In this document: positions 18,809-27,117 of the stretch, piece after piece | Layout: each line of letters begins with the position of its first letter | How positions within the stretch are numbered: the stretch's first letter is position 1 | From: Pelagophyceae sp. CCMP2097 | Lineage: Eukaryota; Sar; Pelagophyceae | Assembly (NCBI GenBank): GCA_026770575.1 | Contig: MU657164.1 | Location: 563,432 to 590,785, forward strand | Direction of reading: 5' to 3' | Length of the DNA: 27,354 nucleotides | The notes under the pieces: generated by a model | The model's input: the letters and a program-made list of their open reading frames with translations, nothing else | What the model was told of the DNA's origin: nothing | The model's database searches: none | Program-made: the position numbers and the translations under genes

Positions 18809-20059
18809 TTGGGCGAAAACCCCGTTGGAAAGCCGGTCGGGCCACGACGTTGCACGGCCAAGCCGGCCTTCTTCGTCCTTGCGGGCAGGTTTTTAGACCG
18901 CGACCCGGTCCAAGCTTGGCGCGCGCCGAGCTTGGACCAGGACCATGGCAGAGGAGCACAGGAACAAGCGGCCAACCACCGGTGCGACCGCGCAGTCTCG
19001 CGTGGTCGGCGCCGTCCAGACGTCCCCCGGCCTGCCGACGAGCCCGTGGTGCTCGCGACGAGCGCGGCCGTCGTGCTGCCGGGGTGCAGTGTTGGGTGGG
19101 GAGTTACAAGGCGCCTCGCGGCGCGCTGCAGGAGCGCGAAACAGCTGGCGTTCGTTGTCGCCTGCCACGCGGTCGGCGAGCTCGAGGGTAAGACGACGAA
19201 GATTTCGCCGGACCGTGCGGTTCAATTGATGCGCGAGGTCGGGTCTACGGAGGTTGCGACGCAGTACGGCAAAAGGGTGCCCTACTTTATGCAGGCGGCC
19301 GGAGAGTCTGGCAGGACGTCTGCTCGCCGCTTTGGGCGGCTCGAGCTGATGGACGCTGACGAGTTCACGCAGTATTTTGGGAAGACGGCGGCCAAGTTGG
19401 GGGACCAGCTGAAGCGGCGCGAAGCTAGCGAGGAGAAGGCCAAGGCTAAGGCGGCGGCGACGACGGCGGCTTTTCGGGCGGGCGGGCGGCCGCGCACGTC
19501 CGCGGGCCCGCGAGCGGCAGCGATGCCGGCGGACGCAGTGGCAAGGCACGCTGCGGCTTTGGGCAAGGTTGCGTCGACGACACCGACGGTGCAACTTTAC
19601 AAGGGCGGCAAGTTCGCCGGCCTCGGACGGGCCTTTTGGACGGCCGTCAGCAACGCTGGGATCGCGACGGCCGAAGACTTTGCACGGGTCCGCAACCTCG
19701 AGGCGCTCCTCGCCACTTTGGAGGTGACGAGGAAACCGCAGCTCGCGAAGATTCTTTACGCCCATCGACAACTCTGCGCCCACCTCGGCGTCGACCCGCC
19801 GGGCGCGACCGCTGCTGCCGGCGCGGCAGAGTGCACCGACGGCGCAGGCGAGCAGGAAGAAGACGACGACGACGACGACGACGCGGCAGACGCGGACGCG
19901 CAGGCCACGCAAATGGACGACGACGCCTTTCGCCTCGTCTGCCTCCTCGCCGACGAGGACGAGGACAGCGGGGGTGACGAGGACGAGGACGCGCCCGAGG
20001 CGGAGGACGGGATGGATGAAGACACCGACGGCTGCATCGACGGCGACACCGGTTGGTAA
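18809..20059 (+). CDS. Unrecognised protein with acidic C-terminus, inside the TTAA element
   Basis: The open frame has 416 codons, but only about residue 125 onward reads like protein. A helical, charged segment (KISPDRAVQLMREVG, then RLELMDADEFTQYFGKTAAKL) is followed by a Lys/Ala-rich linker, a second compact block (LYKGGKFAGLGRAFWTAVSN, then LEALLATLEVTRKPQLAKILYAH) and a tail very rich in Asp and Glu ending DGDTGW. The first 120 codons are weak. An ATG at 18945 in another frame (MAEEHRNKRPTTGATAQS) may be the true start, joined by an intron or separated by a frameshift. I recognise no family. Its position between perfect TIRs suggests it belongs to the element, perhaps as a DNA-binding accessory or a novel transposase. 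It could also be a captured host gene. Confidence 0.5.
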   Translation: MGENPVGKPVGPRRCTAKPAFFVLAGRFLDRDPVQAWRAPSLDQDHGRGAQEQAANHRCDRAVSRGRRRPDVPRPADEPVVLATSAAVVLPGCSVGWGVTRRLAARCRSAKQLAFVVACHAVGELEGKTTKISPDRAVQLMREVGSTEVATQYGKRVPYFMQAAGESGRTSARRFGRLELMDADEFTQYFGKTAAKLGDQLKRREASEEKAKAKAAATTAAFRAGGRPRTSAGPRAAAMPADAVARHAAALGKVASTTPTVQLYKGGKFAGLGRAFWTAVSNAGIATAEDFARVRNLEALLATLEVTRKPQLAKILYAHRQLCAHLGVDPPGATAAAGAAECTDGAGEQEEDDDDDDDAADADAQATQMDDDAFRLVCLLADEDEDSGGDEDEDAPEAEDGMDEDTDGCIDGDTGW

Positions 20060-20173
20060 CCGGTCAATCTCACCTCTCGTAACAAGTTTGTTCGTTGCCG
20101 TTGGGGAGACGATGCCCGGGGGCAAGCCTGCGCTCAAACCGGCGAGTCCAGACCATCCGCGGCGCCGCGATTA

Positions 20174-20191
20174 GCACTTTTTCCAAAGTGC
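20174..20191. terminator. Short hairpin GCACTTT-TTCC-AAAGTGC
   Basis: A perfect 7-bp stem with a 4-nt loop lies 115 bp after the acidic-protein stop, inside the TTAA element. It could be part of the element's 3' UTR. The role is unknown. Confidence 0.35.
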
Positions 20192-20458
20192 ACCACCCCG
20201 CGTCCTCTGCAGCCCCAAGTTGGGCGCCGGAGACGCAGCCGCTTTGGCAGGGCCCAGCCCAGCCCCAGACCCGCCCTATAAGCCCCCTAGCATGCTCGGA
20301 GGGGCCCCCAGTGGCGCGCAATAGCGGAAGGCCCTGGGTCGGTGCAACTGCCGACATTCTTAAAAAAACGCTCTCTTAATTTGTTCTTCCACGCTCCACC
20401 GAATCCCTGTGACGGCGCGGGTCAGCGTACACCCCCCGCCCTTGTCGAGCAGGAGCAG

Positions 20459-20660
20459 GAACGGTGCCTTCGGGTCGGGTCGGGTTCAGGGCCCGAAAAG
20501 ACCCGCACCCGCGCATCACCCGGGTGCGGGTGCGGGTGCGGGTCGGCCTTTTCAGCCGCGGGTGCGGGTGCGGCGGCCGAGGGGTCGGGTGCGGGTGCGG
20601 GTCTGAGAAAATTAGGGACGGGTGCGGGTGCCACTTTCCCGTCGCGGGTGGAGTCGCCCG
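20459..20660. repeat. GGGTGC-type simple repeat
   Basis: Interrupted runs of GGGTGC and GGGTC on the plus strand (and the complement at 20500-20522) form a GC-rich low-complexity tract just outside the TTAA element. Four or more closely spaced GGG tracts are present on each side of 20530, so quadruplex formation is possible. Confidence 0.8.
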
Positions 20661-20749
20661 GGCCTTGAAGGACACTTCACTTCACATGTGTTCATTTATT
20701 CCAGTCTCACGAGTGTTGCGACGCGTCGTCCTGTGGACCTGGCCTATCC

Positions 20750-21532
20750 AACATCGTGCGCGACGCCGAAGGGTACGCGTTGCAACTAAAGGCGCGCTTC
20801 GACCCCCTCGACGCCGCGTTCGACTCGGCTGCGATGGCGCGCTGCGACGCCGTCTTTTCGCGGTCGCGATCGGTGTCGGACGCAGAGTCTGCTTCGGCTT
20901 TGGAGGACCTGGATCTGATAAGGCTGCACGACCGGGTACCGATACCCCGCGCGCAAGACTCCAAATTGGATTTGGTGGCCGCATGGAAGGAGGATTGGTA
21001 TGGGCGCGCCGTGCGAGTGTGCTTCGTCCACCATCGGCAACGGCCGATTTCGGTGCTAAACGGCAGGCTGGTCCGGCGCGGGTCGGCCGGCGCCGGACGA
21101 CGAACTCGCGCGACTCGACGTCGTCGGTCGTTTCCAACGCGACGTCGGGGCCGCGTGATGGAAGCCCGGCCCGCCGCGTTCGAGGGCAGGACCTGCCTTT
21201 GTCGAGAGATGAGCCGAGACGCCGCGCCAAGTCGCGCGTCTTCGACGAGGCCGCGCGAGCCGCCGAGCACGACGGCGTGGTCCGACACCTGCAGCTCGAA
21301 GGGCTCGGCGCTGCGAACGCATCGAGGTAATTCCACGCGCATTTGCTGGATCCTAGTAGCCCGTCGTGTGTTCACCGTCTCCTAGGTCGCACACTGCTCA
21401 AGAGAAGCACCGAGCCGAGCTGAAGCGTCTGAAGGACATACACACCGAGCAGCTCGCCCACGCACTCGCTGCCCACGTCCTCGACAAAGCCGAGGCGGCG
21501 GGGCGACTTCAGCGCGCTCACGACTTGTAAGA
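20750..21532 (+). CDS. Exons of an unrecognised protein gene (partial model)
   Basis: Plus-strand blocks have protein-like, high-GC3 codons. Block 1, about 20750-21010, reads RDAEGYALQLKARFDPLDAAF to LDLVAAWKEDWY. Block 2, about 21067-21155, reads GRPAPDDELARLDVVGRFQRD. Block 3, about 21190-21329, reads DLPLSRDEPRRRAKSRVFDE to LEGLGAANAS. Block 4, 21387-21532, reads SHTAQEKHRAELKRLKDIHT to QRAHDL, probably coiled-coil. Blocks 3 and 4 join in phase through a 57-bp intron (21330-21386, GTAATT to TCCTAG, then G). Block 1 to 2 may use an intron ending GCTAAACGGCAG, but its donor phase is unresolved. The start is not identified and the stop at 21530 may itself be an intron donor (GTAAGA at 21529). 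No family recognised. Confidence 0.4.
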
Positions 21533-21675
21533 TGCACGGCATGTATCCTCGATCGAGGCGCTGCGGCGGGAGGACGTTGGAGAGAATGTGGTTTTGGAGC
21601 AAAGGGGCGTCGATCCGATGAACGTAGGTCTTTCCACGTGGCACGGGCGGGCGGGGACCAGCGCCAAGCTTATGA

Positions 21676-22104
21676 CGGCGCGGACGACGGGCACGCTTTG
21701 AGCACACGAAGGCGTCCACCGCGGATTTCGTGACGGGCGCTATTGCGCGGGCCGACGCGTCGGTGACGGAGCTCGGACGCTCTCTCGCGAAAACGGCGGC
21801 AAAAGTGCTACATGACCAACCTAACCGGGACGTGGTACGCACTGGAGAGGTCGTCGCTGCTTTCCAGGCCCGGCACGCGCTCGCAGCCGCGGGCCGCGTA
21901 TCTGCGCGGGCGAAACTCGAGACGCTGCCGGTGTCTGACGATCGGCCGGCGGTCGCATCAAACTTGTCCGACTTGTTCCCGCTGGGCAGCTTCAACTCCA
22001 AGGGCAAGATCTGCGCGGAGCTGACTGCACGTGGCGTGTTGTGGTCGGTGGACGACTCTTGTCTTGAGAAAGAGACGAATATCGGCCTCACGTTCAAGCT
22101 GGGT
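21676..22104 (+). CDS. Unrecognised helical protein segment, probably an exon
   Basis: The open frame after a stop at 21673 reads RRRGRRARFEHTKASTADF, then long amphipathic helices (ARADASVTELGRSLAKTAAK; VVAAFQARHALAAAG), then LSDLFPLGSFNSKGKICAEL and ETNIGLTFKL near 22102. After that it enters the ATGGGGCCCC repeat, so a donor (GTCGCC, about 22105) probably ends it. It may belong to the same transcription unit as the blocks at 20750-21532 and 23189-23353. Codon use is like the real genes here. No known domain recognised. Confidence 0.4.
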
Positions 22105-22368
22105 CGCCGCGTGGGGTATGGGCTTATGGGGTCCAGCCTACCCAATATGGGGTATGGGGCCCCATATGGGGCCCCATATTGGGTCCCATGGGGCGGCGGG
22201 ATTCCAGCCGGCGGGCGTCGCCGCCCGCGGGCCGGCCGGACCGTGGCGCCCAACCTTTAACTGCAGCGCCCAACTTCCGGAAACTTCTCAAGGTGCATTA
22301 AGCACTTGCTTGCTTAAGATCCGCCCTGGGTGGGGAACACAACAATTGTACCAGCTTAGGAATTCCTA
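22105..22368. other. Palindromic ATGGGGCCCC repeat, copy 1, and spacer
   Basis: At about 22119-22195 the sequence alternates ATATGGGG and CCCCATAT, so the reverse complement of each unit lies beside it (TATGGGGCCCCATA is a perfect palindrome). The phrase TATGGGGTCCAGCCT recurs at 22957. From 22200 to 22368 no gene or motif is seen. Confidence 0.7.
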
Positions 22369-22896
22369 GTCGCTATCGAAAACTCATTGTAAAACTTGAA
22401 CTTTCATGCCTCCGCATGCCCGTCATATGACACCCGGTGTGTGTTTACTGCGCAGTCTGAGTCTGAATCAAATCTTTCTTATTGAGACAAGGACAGTTGT
22501 GAGCAAGATAAGGTTTGAGTCGCAAGCATCTCGCCGTCGCGCCACTTGTCGTGATCCGACTCGGCGCGCACGGGGCCGTCGCGAAACACATCGCGGGCCG
22601 GCGGTTCGGCCAGTTTTTTTAGACATGCCCTTTTGAGAACAGACGTCCATTTTTGAGGCACCACACCGCGCGAACGACGCCGGTTCCTTGAAACCCTAAG
22701 ATTTATATCGGATGTGCCTCGCCTCCCCAAGCGATGAAGCCCTTAGAGTTCTAAGGAACCGCCCCCCGTCCGACGAACGAGGCCCCCAAAGCTACATTCG
22801 GCCTGCGGACAAGCGAGTTTGAACTTCAATGCAATGCAAACGGTCTTGCACTTGCAATCCTTGTATCGAGTAAAGCCAAAAAATTGGAATCTGGTA
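22369..22896 (-). repeat. Dispersed repeat, copy B (about 528 bp)
   Basis: This is the reverse-complement counterpart of 2344-2867, aligned end to end with modest divergence. It lies between the two ATGGGGCCCC tracts, which are in direct orientation. If the neighbouring exon pieces form one gene, this copy sits in an intron. No transposase, TIR or target duplication found. Confidence 0.85.
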
Positions 22897-22928
22897 CATG
22901 TAAGGGAAACTACTCGCCAAAATTCCAG

Positions 22929-23014
22929 TGGTCCGTATGGGGTACCACGGGGCCGTATGGGGTCCAGCCTGCACAATATGGGCTCATGGGGCCCCATATG
23001 GGGACCCATACGGC
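22929..23014. repeat. Palindromic ATGGGGCCCC repeat, copy 2
   Basis: This tract has the same elements as copy 1 at 22119-22195 (TATGGGGTCCAGCCT, CAATATGGG, ATGGGGCCCCATATGGGG) in the same orientation. The two tracts flank dispersed repeat copy B at distances of 32 bp on one side and about 170 bp on the other. Confidence 0.8.
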
Positions 23015-23353
23015 GACCCTGCGTTCAAGCAGAAGCTCAAGGTACGTTCCCCGCCCACGGTCGTAAAACCGGAATCGTCAAGAGGCTCGGGGACTCCTGG
23101 AACGCCCTCGTCAGAGGCGCGGGGAAGCCGGGGACGTTTTCGTGGCGAAAAATGCCCGAAATTCCGTCACGGACGCCGCCCACCGTAGGCGCTCCCCGAC
23201 GTCGTGACTGATCCCGCCTCGGAAAATAGCTTCTTGAAGCGCCTCGGGCCCTCGTGGGAGGAGGACGACGCGGATGAGGACCACGCCGGGCGATTCTTGG
23301 CCGCTGGCGACGTGAATCCGTTCGGTGAAAACGACGGCGAGGCGCTGGAGTGA
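23015..23353 (+). CDS. C-terminal exon pair of an unrecognised acidic protein
   Basis: A short exon ending GDPAFKQKLK at 23041 is followed by a strong donor (GTACGT). Another in-phase exon starts at 23189 after CACCGTAG and runs 54 codons to TGA at 23351 (ALPDVVTDPASENSFLKRLG, then an acidic stretch WEEDDADEDHAG, ending GENDGEALE). The 147-bp intron ends with the same CCGTAG-G signal used in ALG5 and the ice-binding-like gene, which is the main support. The upstream part reads through the palindromic repeat (HGAPYGDPYGDPAF), so the true 5' boundary is unknown. No family recognised. Confidence 0.4.
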
Positions 23354-23905
23354 CCGCCACAAAGGCATCATGACGTAATTTTTAAAGAGATCGATACGGG
23401 GGTCTCTCATGGGTCCGAGGACCGTATACAAACCTTGCGGTTCTTGGTTGGGCGCATGGTTGACAAGGAAAGAGCAGGCGGAGGCTCCAAAGCTATACCG
23501 ATCGATTCACCAATCTCTACTCTTTAAGTACCAGTTTTACGGCACGACGTCCATCCTATGGACCCAACGACCGCACCTGCAGCTTCAAATAGCCCGCTCC
23601 GAGACCCCGCCGACGAGGAAGTAGCGAAATGTGTCCGACAAAAAAGTCGCAAGTCGGACCGGGAAGCCGCAACGCCGCGCGGATCTCCCCCAAAGAAGGT
23701 ACAGGGATCTATACCTAGGTCTAATGAACGCATAGAACCCTTAGGGTTCTAGATCCGCGACCTGGAAGGCCGTCATCTAGAGTCGACCATAGTTTGATTA
23801 AGTGTAGGAAACAGAGGATAATTTCGGTTGCATTTTCTATCGAGCTTTCAGAGCCTGCTTGCTAGATTTTACTTGCACTCCGCTTAACGAGTTGCGCACG
23901 ATAAC
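23354..23905. other. Stretch without a supported gene
   Basis: Only short ORFs occur here, the best being 64 codons at 23558 (MDPTTAPAASNSPLRDPADE) with no recognised motif. The phrase GAACCCTTAGGGTTCTAG (23736-23753) is a palindromic motif. Nothing else is assigned. Confidence 0.4.
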
Positions 23906-24658
23906 AGCGCGGGGCATTCGCAAAAGGAAATGAAGGAAGGGGAAGTTCGGATGCGGCGGCGGTGGGTGGGCGTCAGGTCACCACCAAGCAGCCCCAGCCG
24001 CATAGCCGCGGCCGACGAAAGCGTCGCCGCCGCCTCCGTGGACGTTGGGCCCGCTCGCGCGTTCGTACGCGCGCTCCCGCGCGTCTTGCCGCGCGTTGCT
24101 CGCGGCGTGGACCGCCCCGGCCGGATAGTAGGCGCCTCGGCCGAGCCACCTCAGGTCACTATCGAATTTGCACAACAGAAATCGCCAAAGATAACCATTT
24201 TTAGCGCTTGCGCTCTTGCCGCCCCCTCCAGTCGTTCTAGTCGCCGCCTCGGAGACCAGCGCGCTAAGAAGAAACTTCCCAAACCGCGAAAACTCAAAAA
24301 CACTCAAGGAAGCAAGGAAAGGTCGCACATTTTGGACAGTCGCGATCGGGCGCAGTGTCCCATCACGACTATCCAAGTTGTGCGAACTGCCCTTGGCGCC
24401 TTTATCGACTTTTAATTTGGGCACTCAGGTTTGGACTTGATCAACTACTAAATTAAGGAGCTTTCCCAGAGATGCGCCAAATAAGGGTAGTTCATGAAAA
24501 AGCCAAACTAGCGTCTCCAGGGCGTCTCGCGGTAGTGGTTGGCGTGGCGCCATCCTTCATTCATGAGCCAAGAAAGGAAAAATAATTTCCGGTGATAATC
24601 TAACTCGACAGTGTCCTTCTTCCCCTTCCTCCATTTCCTTTTGCGAATGCCCCGCGCT
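23906..24658. mobile_element. 753-bp TIR element
   Basis: Inverted repeats at 23906-23945 and 24619-24658 match at 39 of 40 bases (AGCGCGGGGCATTCGCAAAA at the outer end). No target duplication is visible next to the ends, so the outer limits may differ by a few bases. The interior has overlapping frames on both strands (up to 161 codons) but no recognised transposase. It is most simply a non-autonomous DNA element. Confidence 0.75.
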
Positions 24659-25144
24659 ATTTGCTATAGTCAGTAATTAGAAACAGTGTTTTTTTTAACG
24701 ACGAGGCACGGGGGGTGGCTTACGCGACGCGTGTCGGTGGGGCATGGGGAGGTCTTGTTTATATTCCGGGAAGGGATATCAGACGGGGATAGCGCCAAGA
24801 GCGTGGTCGAGGGGCCCTGCGCAGGACCGAGTAGTCAACAACCCCGAAGGGCTTCGACTATTCTGCCTCACTGCCGGGTGCTTCCCACTCGCCAGGAAAC
24901 GAGGGGGTCCACCGGTCCGTATGGTGAAAGCGGACTGGAATTTGCCCTTTCTTCGAATTAGAAACAAAATATAAAGCGCTCTGCGGGCCGTCGACGATGC
25001 TATGGGTAGGTCCTGAGGCGCCAGATCGGCCCTTGGGTCATTGCAGGTGCCTTGGACCAGGCTCCTTGGGCAGTGTGCGTGGCCATCTCGCTTTCAAAAA
25101 TGGTTCGCCCCTTTAACCTGAACACACACACGCGGCAGACGGGC
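24659..25144. other. Stretch without a supported gene
   Basis: No convincing coding frame. GTGGCTTACGCGACGCGTGT near 24714 is nearly repeated inside the 624-bp element at about 26087, with flanking G-rich sequence, so part of this stretch may derive from a related element. Confidence 0.4.
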
Positions 25145-25590
25145 ACTCTAGCAAGGGCCGGAGGACGCCAACTAAAGGGCCTGGTTCCGACCTGTTCGAG
25201 CGGACCCTTACGAAATGGCCGTCCCAGGCCGTACGCATCGGTCGATCCAGACCAGCGCGCCCCAAACACCGCGCACTGCTGCTGTTTTTGTGCCCATCTA
25301 GCACGAGCTGGGAGATCCCGCCCATAGGGCCCGGTCTGGATCGAGGGCTGCAGGCCCCCATGAAGTGGTCGTCCCAAGCTATACGCTGGTCGATCTAGAC
25401 CAGCGCGTCCCCAACACCGCGCACCAAGGGGTACTTTTTCGACCTAGCAGGAGCTCAAAGACGCCCACCCGTAGGGCCTGGTCTGGATCGGGCGATGCTG
25501 CCCCTCATGAAATGGACGAACCGAGCCGCACGCACCGGTCGATCCAGACCAGCCCCCTCCCAATGCCGCGCACTGCAGCTGAGCGAATGG
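25145..25590. repeat. Tandem repeat of about 148 bp, three units
   Basis: The landmark TGAAATGG or TGAAGTGG recurs at 25211 (CGAAATGG), 25361 and 25508. GATCCAGACCAGC or GATCTAGACCAGC then CACCGCGCAC, and GGCCTGGTCTGGATCG, recur at the same spacing. Each unit thus holds the inverted pair CCAGACCA and TGGTCTGG. The first unit is most diverged. No coding potential supported. Confidence 0.85.
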
Positions 25591-25599
25591 CGCACTGCG

Positions 25600-25680
25600 A
25601 ACTCTGAACTCTCGGACCGTAAGTTCAAAAGTGCAGGGTCCCTTCAAGTTCTCTGAACTCTCGGACCGTAAGTTCTCTGA
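25600..25680. repeat. Short direct repeat beside the 624-bp element
   Basis: CTCTGAACTCTCGGACCGTA with AGTTC occurs twice about 53 bp apart, just left of the GTAA target site of the 624-bp element. Confidence 0.8.
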
Positions 25681-25684
25681 ACGA

Positions 25685-26316
25685 GTAACAGCCTGTTCAT
25701 GGTACCGATTTTCTCTTGGAGCTTGGGTGGTGGTGGTGGGGGGGGAGGTCGCCAGACCCCCTCGTGTCGAGCGAGCCGCCGTGGGTGGGTGGATGGGGGG
25801 GTCGCCAGACCTCCCCGTGTCGAGCGAGGAGGCGCTATGGGGGGGTCCCGAGACCACGAAGGAGGGTCCCGAGACCAGCCCAATCACGGAGCTCGACCGT
25901 CACAGCCGCAATTTGCCGCGCACCTCGAGCGAGGGTAGCGCCGGGTCCGAGAATTACTCGGAAATTCCCCGACGGTTTCCTCAATTTCGCGTTAATACCC
26001 AAGCATACCCTATTTTACCCGACGCGTCCTGACACAGCCTTCCGCAGGTGGGTGGGGGTGGTGGGGGGGGGGGGGGGGGGGGGGGGCAGCTTATGCGACG
26101 CGTGTCGTGGACGAGCAGGGCGTGGACGAGCAGAGTCAGACAAGGAGCCACAGAGATCGAACGGTTTCCAAGGGCAAAGGACGCCGCGCTCCGAGTAAGC
26201 GCACCTAGGCGTGGCGTAGAGACGACGCCACAGCGATGCGCCCTGGGGGGGGGGGTCGCCAGACACCCCCCCCCTTTGGCTCCAAGAGAAAATCGATATC
26301 ATGAACAGGCTGGTAA
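25685..26316. mobile_element. 624-bp TIR element with GTAA target duplication
   Basis: Inverted ends of 34 bp (25689-25722 and 26279-26312, 32 of 34 matching) begin CAGCCTGTTCATG. They are flanked on both sides by GTAA (25685-25688 and 26313-26316). Inside are three copies of a GTCGCCAGAC motif next to G-runs, two of them within a longer direct repeat that continues CGTGTCGAGCGAG. A run of 24 G lies at 26063-26086. No transposase is present, so the element is non-autonomous. Confidence 0.8.
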
Positions 26317-26344
26317 CATTCCGCCCGGTCGGAGGTTTGGCATG

Positions 26345-26415
26345 AACCGCAGCTGTTTCAAACTTTCAAGAGTAATGAAATTCACAAGTTTGAAACTGAT
26401 ACGCCCCGCGGTTCG
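26345..26415. other. Inverted repeat GTTTCAAACTT / AAGTTTGAAAC
   Basis: An 11-bp perfect inverted repeat with a loop of roughly 28 nt. GAACCGC and GCGGTTC extend it outward after small bulges. It lies between two mobile elements and has no assigned role. Confidence 0.55.
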
Positions 26416-26464
26416 GTTGCGACGAGGGCGCAGGCGGCGATGAATCATCGGGAGCGGCAGAATA

Positions 26465-27115
26465 GACAGCTTCACTTTTTTAAAGCTACTTTTAAAGCCA
26501 CTTTTAAAGTTGCCAAAAGCCTGTATTTGCGTGTAAAGTTGCTTTAAGAGCTCTACTTTTCAAGCTGAACTTAAAAAGTAGAGCTTTAAAAGTTGCTTTT
26601 AAAGCGCGGAAATTGCTTTTAAAGCGCGGGAAGAGCTCGTTGGATGAGCGATGAGCGAACGTTAGATGGGCGTTAACCCGGCGCGGACGCGCGGCGCGGG
26701 CGCGCCGCGGGCGCGCCGCGCGGAGGGGGGCGGGGCGCGGCCTCTGGCGGGCGGGGCAGCGCCGATGGTGCCCGCGCCTCCGTCGAGGCGCGGGCCGGTC
26801 GCGGGGCCGACGTGCCCCGTCCCGCGCGCCATCTCACCTGGGTGGCCGAAGGAAGGCGCCCTTGACGCCGCTTCGCGCTCACGTTGAAGCGACAAAAGAT
26901 ATGTTAAAAAAGTAGCTTGAAAAGCTCCTTGAAAAAAGTGAACTTGTCTAATTCCATCATCGAGCCTGAAGGATCTGAGCGCGCTGGGCGAATCGGCGTC
27001 AGAAAGAGATGCGCATAGCACAGTCGGCTTGGTTCTTGCTCGTTCAAGCGTATTAGGCGACGTTATGCAAAGCGCCAGTCAACTTGAAAAGTAGCTTGAA
27101 AAAAGTGAAGCTGTC
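26465..27115 (-). mobile_element. TIR element copy 2, complete, flanked by TA
   Basis: This is the intact copy of the element at 908-1540, in opposite orientation. Ends read GACAGCTTCACTTTTTT on both strands; the first 33 bases match at 31 positions. TA flanks both ends (26463-26464 and 27116-27117). Internally, a TIR-like block recurs (TTCACTTTTTTC, about 26929-26942 on the minus strand). It encodes no recognisable protein; the 119-codon minus frame corresponds to a frame in copy 1 but is GC-rich filler after residue 65. Confidence 0.85.
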
Positions 27116-27117
27116 TA

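Larger units (their letters stand above)
18260..20379. mobile_element. TTAA-flanked element with perfect 28-bp TIRs
   Basis: Inverted repeats at 18264-18291 and 20348-20375 are identical over 28 bp, start GAGAGCGTTTTTTTAAG, and are directly flanked by TTAA at 18260-18263 and 20376-20379. TTAA duplication is typical of piggyBac-type elements, though the usual CCC start of their ends is absent. The 2112-bp interior has one substantial gene (acidic protein, below) and a long foldback (18616-18712). No DDD-type transposase motif was recognised, so it may be non-autonomous or of an unfamiliar type. Perfect ends imply recent insertion, 79 bp downstream of the ice-binding-like stop. Confidence 0.85.

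Noticed and set aside
21372..22253. 293-codon minus ORF
   Set aside because: Plus-strand blocks here have better codon character and a phase-matched intron with the local AG-G acceptor. It is not fully excluded and is listed as the alternative in the findings.
23978..24424. 148-codon minus ORF in the 753-bp element
   Set aside because: No transposase or other motif is recognised, and a 161-codon plus ORF overlaps it.
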